This document shows positions 10,504 through 20,834 of a stretch of 64,000 nt of DNA, in pieces. The stretch comes from Melanopsichium pennsylvanicum (taxonomy: Eukaryota; Basidiomycota; Ustilaginomycetes; Ustilaginales), in NCBI GenBank assembly GCA_900208305.1, contig OAPG01000009.1:496001-560000 (forward strand). Direction: 5' to 3'. A program made the translations under genes and the position numbers. How positions within the stretch are numbered: position 1 is the stretch's first letter; every line of letters starts with the position of its first letter. A model generated the notes under the pieces. It made no database searches. It had not been told where the DNA came from and saw nothing but the letters and a program-made list of their open reading frames with translations.

Positions 10504-13500
10504 TTATCTTTCTCTACGCTCCCCTATTTCTTGCTTCCCTGGTACGGGTAAACTACAGCTTGGCTTGAGCAATTCATATCTCTCCTGCCCATTCTTGTCC
10601 TTGGCTAGCTTCAGATAAAGGTACAACTTCTCCCGTTTGAAGTTGACCTCGACAGGATGCAATGACAGCCATTGCAAAGATCGTACTTTGAACCGTTGCC
10701 AACTTGTATCTGTTGCAAACCCGTCCATCATCTGTTCCCATCTGTACGCTGTACGGACAATGACGCTATCATTCGAGTATGCTGTGCCACCACCAGTGTA
10801 CTGAGATGGAGTCACGGAGGAACTTGCTGTCATTCCCCAGCAGCGTTTCTCTCTGTGACCTGAGGTACCATTGTCGGGTAGAAAAAGATGCGATTTGCTC
10901 ATGCTATCGTCTACGGTGGAAAAATCTTGACGAGTGGCTTGGGTAGCATCGTGTCCCAGACCAACTTTGATCGTCGCCGCTTGACGCAGGTCCGAGTCAA
11001 CAGGGTCTAGGAAAGGATCGGTCGAGTCGTGAGGGTGAGAAACCCGTCCCTTGTTGGGTTGTGCTCTACCGGCATCCGACACCCTACCATCATGGTGTCC
11101 TGCAAAAACGATTTCATTGAGGTAAAAGTAAATCCGGTTCAGCAGGCCTCTATTGAATGGTCCACCCTTAGCCCCGTTACTCTTCCACAATCCTCTCTCG
11201 GTCAAGAATTCCTCCAAAGCCTTCCTCGGTATTGGCCGATACGCAATCGATGTAGGATACTGCGGCGAGAAGCTGCGTCGATATTTTGTGAGCAGAGCGT
11301 AGTCATTACTGTTGAGACGCCAGATTTCATCGAAAAGTATCCACCAGAATCTATGCACGGGAGAACGATTGATCGCGGCTAGACGCTCATACATAAGAGT
11401 AACACACCCTTCGTAAAGAACGGGAAGGTTGCGCAGGGATCTGCCACAACCTATCTCGACAAGTGCCATCCGAAGACCGAGAGGCGAGAGACCGTCATTG
11501 TCAAACACGTCAGAGAGGAAAGAGTAAGGCAAAACTCGCTCTTTATGTCTTGCTTCGCGTTCAAAATCCCTTCGATACTTGCGTAAGAATTTTTCAATCA
11601 GTGGAACACGTTCGAGGATCAGTGTCTCGTTGTCTTGCAAAAATCGGGATAGGGTTGAGGTCATGTCAAAGTTATCAGTTAGACCAAAAGCGCGGGAGGC
11701 GCTTACTTCTACAGTCTTTTGAACCGTCGTTAGCGCTCCAGTGGTTTCTTTCATCTTCCCCTCTTTGTATACGATCGAGACTTCGAAACCACTATCAAGA
11801 TTATAACCGGCCCAGTCGAGCTCGTTGCGCCTTACGATCTTGAGCGTACCTTGGACGTAGGAAATTGGTGTGGCGAGAACGTACTCTGACTGTCTACCCG
11901 CACTAGTGCGCACTCCAAAGCGGGGTAGTGCATCATGACGTTTAGATACACGACCAAAGATCTTGTCGACAACAGCCATTCCACTAGTTGCATCGCCAAC
12001 TTGAATGTTTTCGACATGAGGACAAAAGACCGTCTGGCCTTCCAACGCTCGAAGCGCTTGTCGGACCATTCTCTGACTGACCACTTTGGGCTCCGAATTC
12101 TGCTGAATGTATGCCTCAAACTCCTCGATACGGGTCAAAGTGATGCTGTTCGTGGTACCTTCATCATACCGTATCACGAGAGTTGGAGGAAACGGTACGA
12201 GGAAAGCTTTGCCGAAGAACGACGTAGCTCCGGATGGGAATGGAGGTTCTTGCGGTCTCCAGTATGCGTCGGGTCCTGTCAAGTCTCTCTGGATCGTTCG
12301 GATGAGCTTTTGCCGGTAAGCCCCTTGTTGTGTACGGGAGAAATCGATTTCGCTTCGATACGCTTCGATCCCGATCTGCTTGACAATCTTGAGGTTCTCA
12401 ATGTGACGTTCTGCTACGGATCCTTGGAAGCCGATCAAATATGGTGGCCACTCATCTCCATCTGATACCGAAAACGCGATGACCTGCTCGAGGGGCATGT
12501 GGTACTCGCGGCCGCACAGAATGAGGATCGAAAATGTTTCTTCCCAGACTCTACGCTTGATGTGTTTGGTGATATCGAGAACTGGGGAGAAGATGTCGAT
12601 TGTGTAGTCAACGCGCTTCTGCCACCGCTTGATCTGGTGCGCAACAAAGGACATGCCGATCAACCCAAAATAGATGTTGCCGCCATACGTGAACGCTTGG
12701 ACAATGTAGAGGATGGTCGTGTTGTACACGGTCGAGCCTTGAACATTTAGCGCAACGAGGAGACCGATCGTAGCGGTCAAAACGTAGCCGATGCGGGACA
12801 CCAACTCGGACCGGTTGCCATTCTTGTCGACAAATGGCTGGATGGTGAGATGAACGGCAAGCAATGACGACATGACGACGATCAAGGTGCTCTGTTGCAC
12901 GACGAGCATGGTTCGTGTACGAAACGAGCGGAAGAAGCAGTTGTCTTTGGCCAGAACGCCTATGATGAGCAGATTTGTGAGCTTGAAGAGTAGGATATAG
13001 AGCGGTTTGTAGTATCCCCACGAGCGGTGGTACGAATTGTAGAGAAAGTTGAAGGGTGACTTGTCGCGGTTGAGCAAGCGGTGGTAACAAATCTGCATCT
13101 CCTCTTCGCTGCGCTTTCTGCCGAGCTCATTGAAAGGGCTTACACGCGGCAGCATCTCTTTGATGGTCATCATCAGCTTGTATGGATACCACAGCGTGTA
13201 GAAGACGATCGTGAGCACTGCCATTGGGATGATGATGTATGCCCAGTTGAAAGCATCCTTCCTCATCGTTGTGGTGTAGCAAAAGTCGAGAGGGGCTCGC
13301 CAGATGTCGGGGTCGCCAAGCAAAGGACCTGGAATCGGATCATCGATGCCACCTTTGTATGGGTCTGGGACAGGCCAGAAATCGCTCGACCAGACCAGTA
13401 CATCCACAGCCAGCTTGCTGAGCGGTAGATACAAGAGGCCCAGCACAAAGACCAAGCAGGTGTTCGCAAAGCGCGTGCCTCGCGACGAACTCTTGTAGAT

Positions 13501-16062
13501 CCATCCTTGTGAGTCGAAACCCTCGACGGTTTTATTCGGATTGTGAGCCTTTGTCATTCTCCGAAAATGCCACAGCGCCAGAGCGGTAATGACAATCCAG
13601 ATGACGAAGAAGATGATAGCATAGCCAAATACCGAGACCAGATCGAAGCCAAGAATAGCTGGAAGCGTCTGAAGCAAAAATTTGAACACCTCACTGGTAG
13701 TCGAAGTTGGATCGCTGCTGTCAAAGTATTGCTGGAAATGAAGTTGGAGCGTCATGAGTTGGAACAGATCTCGCAGTGTCTCGAGACGGAGAATGCCAGC
13801 CGCAAAAGTACTTCCTTCAACTCCAATGACCATGTCAAAGATGAAGCCGAGCCAACCGAAAGCCCAGATGCCTCCAGGTGGTTTGCGCGGACCGATGGCG
13901 TTCGACTTGAGCTCATCGAGATTGTTTTCTTTGAGCAGCATGAGAGGCGGGAACATCTCTTTGCGTGTGACTGGATTTGAGTGGGTTGAAAATTTACTCG
14001 ACGCTCCCTCGGCTGGTGGTTCAGAGAGGTTGCTGCGAGCACCAGCTTGCTTACTATCGTTCAAACGTGCAGAGATGCGACTCGCCACCTTGTGAGCTTC
14101 GACAGCGTCACGGCGGATGAGATTGGCGTCATCATCACTGTTGAATCCGCGTTCTTCTTTGGCGTCAATAGCTGTTGCATCATCGGCAACATCGTCGTCG
14201 ATACTGAGCTGCTTTTCACTGCTGTCGATAAGTCGACGTGCGAGTAAGGGATCGGCATCTTCTGAGTTCACCTTCATGACCCCTTTCGACTTTTTCGTGT
14301 GCGAACGCTTCGGAAGGTCGGCTGTCTCGTTCGACGGACCAACACCGCGACGTCGTCGGAGGCCACTCTTGTGCTTCTCCGAGTTGTGGTCGGAATTTAT
14401 GCTGGAAATATAAAGGAGAGCTGGACAATTGATTTGACCACCAGCCACCTCGAGCTGGCCAAAATGGGAGCTCATCCGAAGTTTACTTATTCGAGATTTG
14501 GTGATTTGCGATCTATTGGCACTCGAGGTAGGCAGTTGCGGAGTCTGTGCAGCGTCTATCGGTGCCCCTAGCATCATATGGCCGTCAAGGTCGAAAAGCT
14601 GTTTCTCCTGCTCTGTACAGACCAAGCGAGAGTCAGTGAAGTTGGGCTCGCCAAACATGATGGAATTCTTGAGGTAATTTTCCAAAGCTGGGAGGTGTAT
14701 TGGTGCAGCATCACGTCGAAAGACGTCGTCAGCGGATACTGGAAGCATGTCGCCTTCGACATTGGAGCAGACAGCATTCTGAATGATCTCATTTTTCACC
14801 ATGTCTGTCCACATTATGGCTTGTGCTCCGACTAACGAGCTGCGCGCTTTCATCTCCTTAATCGGTGATGTTGGAAGGAGCGGAATGCTGCTTGGATCTT
14901 CAGCCGACCAAGCCTCTCTAGCCGAACTGATATCAGCATTGGATGAAGAAGCAAGAAGGTGAGAGCTGGAGCGCTCGGGTATAGGTGCCGCTTGTTCGGG
15001 GCGGTTGCGACGAAAAGACGAAGGAAGATATTTACCGGTGCCGAGATGAACCTTGGCATCGAGATCAAAGATGTGACCGTTGCTAGAAGACTTGCTGAGA
15101 CCCTCTTTTGGCAAGGGTGGCTCGAGGTGTGGTCGTGAATCATGCCTGAATTTGTCGGTATCTGGTTCCGATCTAGGTGTGCTGGAACGAGGCGAAACCT
15201 CTGAGGAAGCGCTGCGATCTGTAGAGCTTGGTGTTGGTTCCTGAGCGGTAGCAGAAAGGAGCCAGGATGCTCTCCCGTTGTTGCTCTGGTGACTGGCCGG
15301 TTGACTCTGCAGGGTATTTAAAGGTGAAGCAAAGGCGGATTGAAGGGCTGCAGAGACAGTAGAAGAGCGTGTGGCATTTTCTAGGAGAATTCGAGTCTTT
15401 GAGGCGATAGTATCGACTGTGGACTGTGGCGTACTTTGTGTGTGCTCGGTCAGAGGAGAAAAGGTCGAAGGCGAGGGAGGAGGTAGGTCGAGCGCAAAGG
15501 AACGCACCGAGTCGTACGACGGTGACACGGGCGAAGGGATGGTCTGGGCCGGCTGTACGGATCTGAGCGGCACGAGGTGACGCTTTGTGTTGAAGCTGTA
15601 AGGTGAAGTTTGGGTCCCTGGTGATGCCTGATAACGATTGGAGAAAGGATTTGGGGCTTGTTGAGATGGCTGCAGGGCTGTATCCAAGGATTTGGTGGCC
15701 AAACGCAACGGTGATGTACGAACACGCGCCGATGGCATGCCATATTTGGGAGCCCAGTCGAGCGGACCGAGGGTGCCATTAGTGGCATCGAGGGGGTTTG
15801 GTAGAAGAGCGCAGTGTACTGGTGCTGGCTGAGAACAATTCTGCTGGGATGAAAGAGGGGAGCGTATTAATGATGCGATATGTGGCGCTGAGGCTGAAGG
15901 TGCTGGCGGTGATGGCGAGGTCTCTGGCTGAGTTTCCCATCTCGAGACTAGTTGTTGAACGCTTGGTGAGCCAGGCGTTCTAAGTGAAAGACTTGAGGGC
16001 TTCGGCTCAGGACATGTTCTGCTACTTGATGGATCGGCGTTGGTTTGGATTGGAGGTGTCAT
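10504..16062 (-). CDS. Large multi-pass membrane protein, function unknown
   Basis: Single-exon gene of 1852 aa. The start is the ATG at 16062 (ACAATGACA, A at -3); the frame is open 55 codons further upstream without an ATG. Residues 1 to about 600 are Ser/Pro-rich and likely disordered and cytosolic, followed by a basic/acidic region. About eight hydrophobic helices lie between residues about 730 and 1140, for example GFDLVSVFGYAIIFFVIWIV, TCLVFVLGLLYLPLSKLAV, AYIIIPMAVLTIVFYTLWY, PLYILLFKLTNLLIIGVLA and TTILYIVQAFTYGGNIYFGL. The long C-terminal region (1140-1852) is globular-looking and well mixed in composition. The layout (disordered N-terminus, membrane core, large soluble tail) could suit a channel or scaffold, but I recognise no defined family and assign no function. 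Confidence 0.88.
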   Translation of the reverse strand: MTPPIQTNADPSSSRTCPEPKPSSLSLRTPGSPSVQQLVSRWETQPETSPSPPAPSASAPHIASLIRSPLSSQQNCSQPAPVHCALLPNPLDATNGTLGPLDWAPKYGMPSARVRTSPLRLATKSLDTALQPSQQAPNPFSNRYQASPGTQTSPYSFNTKRHLVPLRSVQPAQTIPSPVSPSYDSVRSFALDLPPPSPSTFSPLTEHTQSTPQSTVDTIASKTRILLENATRSSTVSAALQSAFASPLNTLQSQPASHQSNNGRASWLLSATAQEPTPSSTDRSASSEVSPRSSTPRSEPDTDKFRHDSRPHLEPPLPKEGLSKSSSNGHIFDLDAKVHLGTGKYLPSSFRRNRPEQAAPIPERSSSHLLASSSNADISSAREAWSAEDPSSIPLLPTSPIKEMKARSSLVGAQAIMWTDMVKNEIIQNAVCSNVEGDMLPVSADDVFRRDAAPIHLPALENYLKNSIMFGEPNFTDSRLVCTEQEKQLFDLDGHMMLGAPIDAAQTPQLPTSSANRSQITKSRISKLRMSSHFGQLEVAGGQINCPALLYISSINSDHNSEKHKSGLRRRRGVGPSNETADLPKRSHTKKSKGVMKVNSEDADPLLARRLIDSSEKQLSIDDDVADDATAIDAKEERGFNSDDDANLIRRDAVEAHKVASRISARLNDSKQAGARSNLSEPPAEGASSKFSTHSNPVTRKEMFPPLMLLKENNLDELKSNAIGPRKPPGGIWAFGWLGFIFDMVIGVEGSTFAAGILRLETLRDLFQLMTLQLHFQQYFDSSDPTSTTSEVFKFLLQTLPAILGFDLVSVFGYAIIFFVIWIVITALALWHFRRMTKAHNPNKTVEGFDSQGWIYKSSSRGTRFANTCLVFVLGLLYLPLSKLAVDVLVWSSDFWPVPDPYKGGIDDPIPGPLLGDPDIWRAPLDFCYTTTMRKDAFNWAYIIIPMAVLTIVFYTLWYPYKLMMTIKEMLPRVSPFNELGRKRSEEEMQICYHRLLNRDKSPFNFLYNSYHRSWGYYKPLYILLFKLTNLLIIGVLAKDNCFFRSFRTRTMLVVQQSTLIVVMSSLLAVHLTIQPFVDKNGNRSELVSRIGYVLTATIGLLVALNVQGSTVYNTTILYIVQAFTYGGNIYFGLIGMSFVAHQIKRWQKRVDYTIDIFSPVLDITKHIKRRVWEETFSILILCGREYHMPLEQVIAFSVSDGDEWPPYLIGFQGSVAERHIENLKIVKQIGIEAYRSEIDFSRTQQGAYRQKLIRTIQRDLTGPDAYWRPQEPPFPSGATSFFGKAFLVPFPPTLVIRYDEGTTNSITLTRIEEFEAYIQQNSEPKVVSQRMVRQALRALEGQTVFCPHVENIQVGDATSGMAVVDKIFGRVSKRHDALPRFGVRTSAGRQSEYVLATPISYVQGTLKIVRRNELDWAGYNLDSGFEVSIVYKEGKMKETTGALTTVQKTVEVSASRAFGLTDNFDMTSTLSRFLQDNETLILERVPLIEKFLRKYRRDFEREARHKERVLPYSFLSDVFDNDGLSPLGLRMALVEIGCGRSLRNLPVLYEGCVTLMYERLAAINRSPVHRFWWILFDEIWRLNSNDYALLTKYRRSFSPQYPTSIAYRPIPRKALEEFLTERGLWKSNGAKGGPFNRGLLNRIYFYLNEIVFAGHHDGRVSDAGRAQPNKGRVSHPHDSTDPFLDPVDSDLRQAATIKVGLGHDATQATRQDFSTVDDSMSKSHLFLPDNGTSGHREKRCWGMTASSSVTPSQYTGGGTAYSNDSVIVRTAYRWEQMMDGFATDTSWQRFKVRSLQWLSLHPVEVNFKREKLYLYLKLAKDKNGQERYELLKPSCSLPVPGKQEIGERRER

Positions 16063-17124
16063 TGTGATAGCAGATAGCGTGTGCGACGACTTTCGCCTGT
16101 TGCTCGGAAAGTCAAAGGAGCTGCGCTCGTTGTCACGACATGAGACGGCGAGTGTGAGGTTGTCTGATGAGAAGTTTGAAGGGATGGAGAGGAAGGTGAG
16201 CACAGGGAGGTGGGGCAAATGGCTCAAGGTGCTGCCGAGAGAAGCTAGGTATGTATACAGCTGACGGGACGTGGACGGCTCTTAGAGGACTTGAATGAGG
16301 TAACTCAGTCCAAATTGGTGGATTGAGCTTCGTAGCGAGTTGTACAACCATTAGCAGCGTCTAAGGATCGTCACACGATTTTCAAGAAAAGGATGAAAAG
16401 GATACGAATTTGGTCTGAGACTATAATCTTCAACCAACCCCGCAAAATGGAACTGGGAGATCTAGACCCACGAGCATGACGATGGAAATGCTTCTTGAGA
16501 GATGCACACTTTGGCCAGTGTGACTGTGATACATCTGCAAGGTCGATCATCTTCTGTTTCTCTTGCATGCCACTTAGGGGTTCTGACACACCCACACCTG
16601 TCATAATTATTCATTCGTTTATTAAAGCATCTGAGCGGACGAATCACAGAACGCATTTAGCTTGACTCGGTTGTTGTGCGTCTTGATTGAGTTTCCGAAT
16701 CAAAACACAAAACAAAACGAAAAAGGCAAATCACCGATGTTGCATGTTTTCATCCAACTGATTTGGCTGTTTTGGCCATGGCAAATCTCAAAGATGTGAC
16801 CAAAACACGAGTCTAACATCTTTCTGGTCTGTGTTTTACAAATTTTAGGTGCAGGCTTCAAGCTGAAAAAATGACGTCTTTTGGAGCTCAAACGTACCTA
16901 AAGCGACACTCAGCCGACAAGCTTTGTTTGGACCCTGAATCCGATGCTACAATCACGAATAATTACTCTGTCTCTGTTCCCACCTCGTTCGACCCTTTGC
17001 CTTCACAGTGCAAACCAACCTCTTTCAACGTCTTGCTTTTGTACCATCATCACTTCCCTTTGTCCCAAATTACAAAATTTTATCACCCTTTCTTAAGTTT
17101 ACAACACACTTCACCCAAACAATC
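16063..17124. promoter_or_regulatory. Divergent intergenic region
   Basis: About 1.06 kb between the starts of the 1852-aa membrane protein (minus) and the 74-aa spliced gene (plus). Pyrimidine-rich tracts precede both starts, for example around 17040-17110. Frames within are short and lack family resemblance. I see no RNA gene or repeat here. Confidence 0.4.
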
Positions 17125-17716
17125 ATGTCCGACTCAAACAATCAGAACAAGGGCGAAGAACAGTCCTTCACCATTCAGTGAGTGTTTCTTTGACTTTGTT
17201 TTCACCGTCTGCACTGCATCTTGTCATGCATACATGCATCTGAAATTGACACTCTAATCTCACGTTACCATTGTTGTTCAATCAACCCGCATCGCACCTC
17301 AGGCCTCACCCCGCCACCAGTAAGTGTGCTTGCTTTCTCTCTGTCTCTCTCCCTCTGTCTCTTTCCCGACATGGGTCCGATCTTTATTTCGTACACGCAA
17401 ATGCTGACAGACTGCATCCTTGTTCGGCATTGCATCTCAAACGCTCGGTCTTCTTTACTACTACTACAGCCAATGACCCCAGCAACGATCCTGCTCTCAA
17501 CTCTGGCCTCAGAGAGGGCGCATTCGGTGGCAAGCCCGGCCCTGCTGTAGCCAACACCGATCAGCTCGAGCAGCCTCTCAGTAAGTTCGCAATCATTTCC
17601 TCCTTTTATTTCGAGTGATACTTGATGCTGATCCCATCGACTCATGCATATCTATTTCTGTCACCTCTGCAGGCCGAGAGGAGATTGCCCAGCGTTCCGC
17701 TGAGCTTAACAAGTAA
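17125..17716 (+). CDS. Small 74-aa protein encoded by four exons, one of 17 nt
   Basis: Exons 17125-17177, 17303-17319, 17470-17580 and 17673-17716 (53, 17, 111 and 44 nt) join in frame to 75 codons ending in TAA. Introns are GTGAGT...CAG (125 nt), GTAAGT...CAG (150 nt) and GTAAGT...CAG (92 nt). The product is hydrophilic, rich in Asn, Pro and Gly, starts MSDSNNQNKGEEQSF and ends PLSREEIAQRSAELNK, with no signal peptide or membrane helix. The central GAFGGKPGPAVANT segment and the REEIAQRSAELN helix look conserved-type rather than random. I do not recognise the family. Every splice site is canonical and phases agree, so the gene is likely real although no single frame reveals it. Confidence 0.72.
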
Positions 17717-18383
17717 GTCGAGTCTGGCTTGTCGTGCTCAACATCCATTACGGAAGCACCCGTGCTGTCAAGAAAACACATTTGGTCTCGTTCAACAGAC
17801 GTTATATCCAAATTCATGCCGCGCGCATTCGTCCATGTAGCCTACTCTATGCTTTGTCCAAATCTGAGCTGCTTTGTCCTTTGAAAACCAAAATTGTGCG
17901 TGAAAACTTTCGACAACCAAGGCGATCAGCCGCCAATGAGCGTTGTTGAACCGCTAGTTCGCAGCGTGACGAACAAAGGGAATAAAATGAATGTTTTCGG
18001 GCCAACGGCATGACATCCACCGTGTGACATGCACAGAACAAAGGGCAGCGGAAATCGCGTCGTTTCATATCGTTCCACATTACTCCATGTCCGATGTCGC
18101 TTCCCTTTGTGTGAAGCGGAAAACACATCTTTGCTTTTTGTCGTGCCGTCCCTTTCTTCCTTTCGTTCACGTTGCCTTTGACAATGACAACTATGAATCA
18201 TACTATGCTCATGCTGAATCTGATTTCGCACAGAAATCTCAAGGCGGTCAAAGACAGGTCACAAACGTATATAGAGATGATTTGCTCCTGAGACTTGTTC
18301 AACCCTTTCTCACTCATCCTTCCTCCCCTTGCTGCAAGCCGCTCTTTCGTAATCATTCCTTCGAGCCACCTATTTCCGTCACC
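17717..18383. other. Intergenic region and leader of the next gene
   Basis: 667 bp between the small spliced gene and the ATG chosen for the serine-rich protein. The downstream frame is open back to an ATG at 17991, but that segment has no protein-like character, is interrupted by pyrimidine-rich tracts and is better read as promoter plus 5' leader. Nothing else seen. Confidence 0.35.
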
Positions 18384-20615
18384 ATGTTCCACTCCAACAC
18401 AAATGCAAGCTCCTTCAAGCTTCAGCCAGCTCCCCGTCCCAAAGCGAAAAAGCGGCCACAGAACCCTCCCCCTCTTCACATTACCCCGTCCGCGGAATCG
18501 TCAAGGTCCGCAACCGAGCAGTCACCAATAACACTACAGACTAGGTCTGACAATAGCTCTCTTCGATCCTGCTCCCAAGTCGACGAAGACGCACTCACAC
18601 CCAAGGCCTCGCTCCTCCAGAATCCTCTGCTCATCGATCAAGAGCGCGCCGCCAAGATCGACAACACCTCATTTTCGCCTCCACGACGACCTCGTGCCTC
18701 GACAACTTCGCTTGCCTCTGCACTATCTGCAACATCAGCGAGCTCCGTCACACGCCTTCTGGCATCCATGTCTCCATCCATTTCCCCACGCCGCTCAAAG
18801 TCTGCCGTGCAGCCAGATTCGCCCTCGGCAACGCTCACAGTCGTGCTCACCAACAAGTCACCCACACCTTGCTCTCCTCTCTTCCCGCGCCGAACTCTTA
18901 TGCGCAGCATCTCATCTACTTGTCTCAACAACCATCCCGCCAAGTCTCCCACATCTCCAGTCAATGCCTCTTCCAGAGCCAGATTGCGTAAGCGCATGGG
19001 CTGGCGCGGTGCCCTTTCTGCAAGCATGCACGAAGAAACAGCAATCCTCATGTCACCTGGTAGTCCCCTTACTCCAAGCCGCGCCTCCACACTCCATACA
19101 CCAACTCAAGCTAGTATCGCCTCCCTCCTCGGTCATTCCAATCTTCTTTCACCTCACGACGTTGAAGAGCAGCTAGAGCCTCTCAGCGCAACTCTCAAAG
19201 CTCTGGGGGCCAAACGTCGTACCGAGACGCTTCCATCGGCATGTATCCCGGTCCAATCTTCCACATTCGGATCTTTCCATGTCGTCCACACGCATGGCGA
19301 TATCAAAAGTCCTTTCAGCGAGGCTGAATTCACCGCGAACCAGGAGAGATTTCAGGTCATTACTGCCACTAGGAAGATTTTCCAACTTCCCACCTGGGTT
19401 CGATTCGAGGCGAATCATCATGCTCGTACCAAAGCTGCTGAAGAGAATAGGAAGGCAGCTGCCGAGTTTTCCAAGCTACCGATTGCGTCCAAACAGGCTT
19501 CCGTCGATAAAATTGCTGATTGTAAGCAGGACGCCCTCTCAGGCAAGGCGCTTCCTAAGACAAGCCACCTTGGAGACGTAGCCCCAGACAGCCCTAATGG
19601 CGAGCTTTTTGCAGGTTTTGATATCGGTTCTTCTGACACACTTCCCAAAAGCTCAGACGAGAGCGGATATGTTGTCAGCGTCGTCCGTCGACCCTCGGTG
19701 GCAGCATTTCGTAAAGCAGAAAGCACAAAAGGTGCGGGTGGAAAGGTGTTTGCCTCGATCCGTTCCGCCTTGCCTCCCTTTCGACCGCAGGGTCGGATAA
19801 AGGACTCGTCCCCCCAGTCGATGCCTGAAGCGCTCGGCTCCTCCTCAGCATCTACCAGAAACGTCGTTAAGCAACGAAGAGATGGGTGGGGTGGAGTTTT
19901 GACCAGGTCAAGTTGGTTTCCGAGCCATACCAAGGGTCCTTTGGTATCCCCCTCTTCTCCAGCGTCTGGGAGGGTGAAGCGAAAGGGGTTAAAGAAGATG
20001 CTCCTCCAATCTTCGATTCCTGTCAAAGCTCATGATAAAAGGGACGATGAGTGGGAGGACATTGATGAGATCCCTTGCAACTCTGGTGTTCAAGTCTCAG
20101 ATCGATCATTCCTCGAGCTGGAGGACGTTCCGCGATTCTTCAATCGACCTCCAACGACTCGCGGCTGGTTCTCATTTCTGCCGTCTCGGTTTCGTGCGCA
20201 AAAGAAGCAGCATGACTTTCTGGATGAACACGAGCTAAACCATTGGCGAACGCGTTCCTTGAAACTTTCACCAGCTGAAGAACAAGTGATTTCGAGTCAA
20301 CTTATAGCCAAAGGCGAAAGATCTTTAGAGAATCGTCCGGTTCACAAATCGAATAATTTGTCGCTTCGCATGCGCATCACCGTTTTCGTTATCACAACCA
20401 TCCTCATTAGTGCTGTTGTGGGTAATGTCGTCATTCTCACCCGCGCAGTCAAAACATCTCAGAAAAACGGTGACGATAATACCAAGAGCAAGGTCTCTAT
20501 CGTAGGAAATCTCCCTTTGTCAACCACCTCAACCTCTTTAACCCAAAGTAACACACTTAGCAATGGAGCAAGCCAAAGTAGTGTGACTAAGGCTGCTCAA
20601 CTTTCGCAAGCTTAG
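18384..20615 (+). CDS. Serine-rich single-pass membrane protein, uncharacterised
   Basis: 743 aa from ATG 18384 (context CACCATGTT, A at -3). An in-frame ATG at 17991 would add 131 residues but looks like leader. The sequence is basic, Ser/Pro/Arg-rich and mostly disordered. A more ordered stretch near 280-350 holds DIKSPFSEAEFTANQERFQV and IFQLPTWVRFEANHHARTKA. One transmembrane helix lies near residues 663-690 (ITVFVITTILISAVVGNVVI), followed by a short Ser/Thr-rich tail. Most of the chain would be on one side of a membrane, probably the cytosol, by the positive-inside rule (RMR before the helix). No domain I can name is present. It converges on Dis3 with about 220 bp between stop codons. 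Confidence 0.8.
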   Translation: MFHSNTNASSFKLQPAPRPKAKKRPQNPPPLHITPSAESSRSATEQSPITLQTRSDNSSLRSCSQVDEDALTPKASLLQNPLLIDQERAAKIDNTSFSPPRRPRASTTSLASALSATSASSVTRLLASMSPSISPRRSKSAVQPDSPSATLTVVLTNKSPTPCSPLFPRRTLMRSISSTCLNNHPAKSPTSPVNASSRARLRKRMGWRGALSASMHEETAILMSPGSPLTPSRASTLHTPTQASIASLLGHSNLLSPHDVEEQLEPLSATLKALGAKRRTETLPSACIPVQSSTFGSFHVVHTHGDIKSPFSEAEFTANQERFQVITATRKIFQLPTWVRFEANHHARTKAAEENRKAAAEFSKLPIASKQASVDKIADCKQDALSGKALPKTSHLGDVAPDSPNGELFAGFDIGSSDTLPKSSDESGYVVSVVRRPSVAAFRKAESTKGAGGKVFASIRSALPPFRPQGRIKDSSPQSMPEALGSSSASTRNVVKQRRDGWGGVLTRSSWFPSHTKGPLVSPSSPASGRVKRKGLKKMLLQSSIPVKAHDKRDDEWEDIDEIPCNSGVQVSDRSFLELEDVPRFFNRPPTTRGWFSFLPSRFRAQKKQHDFLDEHELNHWRTRSLKLSPAEEQVISSQLIAKGERSLENRPVHKSNNLSLRMRITVFVITTILISAVVGNVVILTRAVKTSQKNGDDNTKSKVSIVGNLPLSTTSTSLTQSNTLSNGASQSSVTKAAQLSQA

Positions 20616-20834
20616 ATCCGATCTCAATTCCAATCCAGTCGTCTCAAAAATTTCAGTCTCTCGCTCCTTTTCGTATATGTATAAAAGATATCTCTGACAT
20701 AATCGTGTACCGTCCTTTACAAGTCTCACACTGTCTGGTTTCCAGTCTTGTTCTCAACGTTGAAAAAGTGAACAATGAAATATAAAGGTGATGAAATATA
20801 AAGGTGACTATGTACTGTAATTTCATGTTTTGAT

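Noticed and set aside
16063..16227. Start of the large membrane protein at 16227
   Set aside because: The codon there is TTG. The first ATG in frame is at 16062 with good context.
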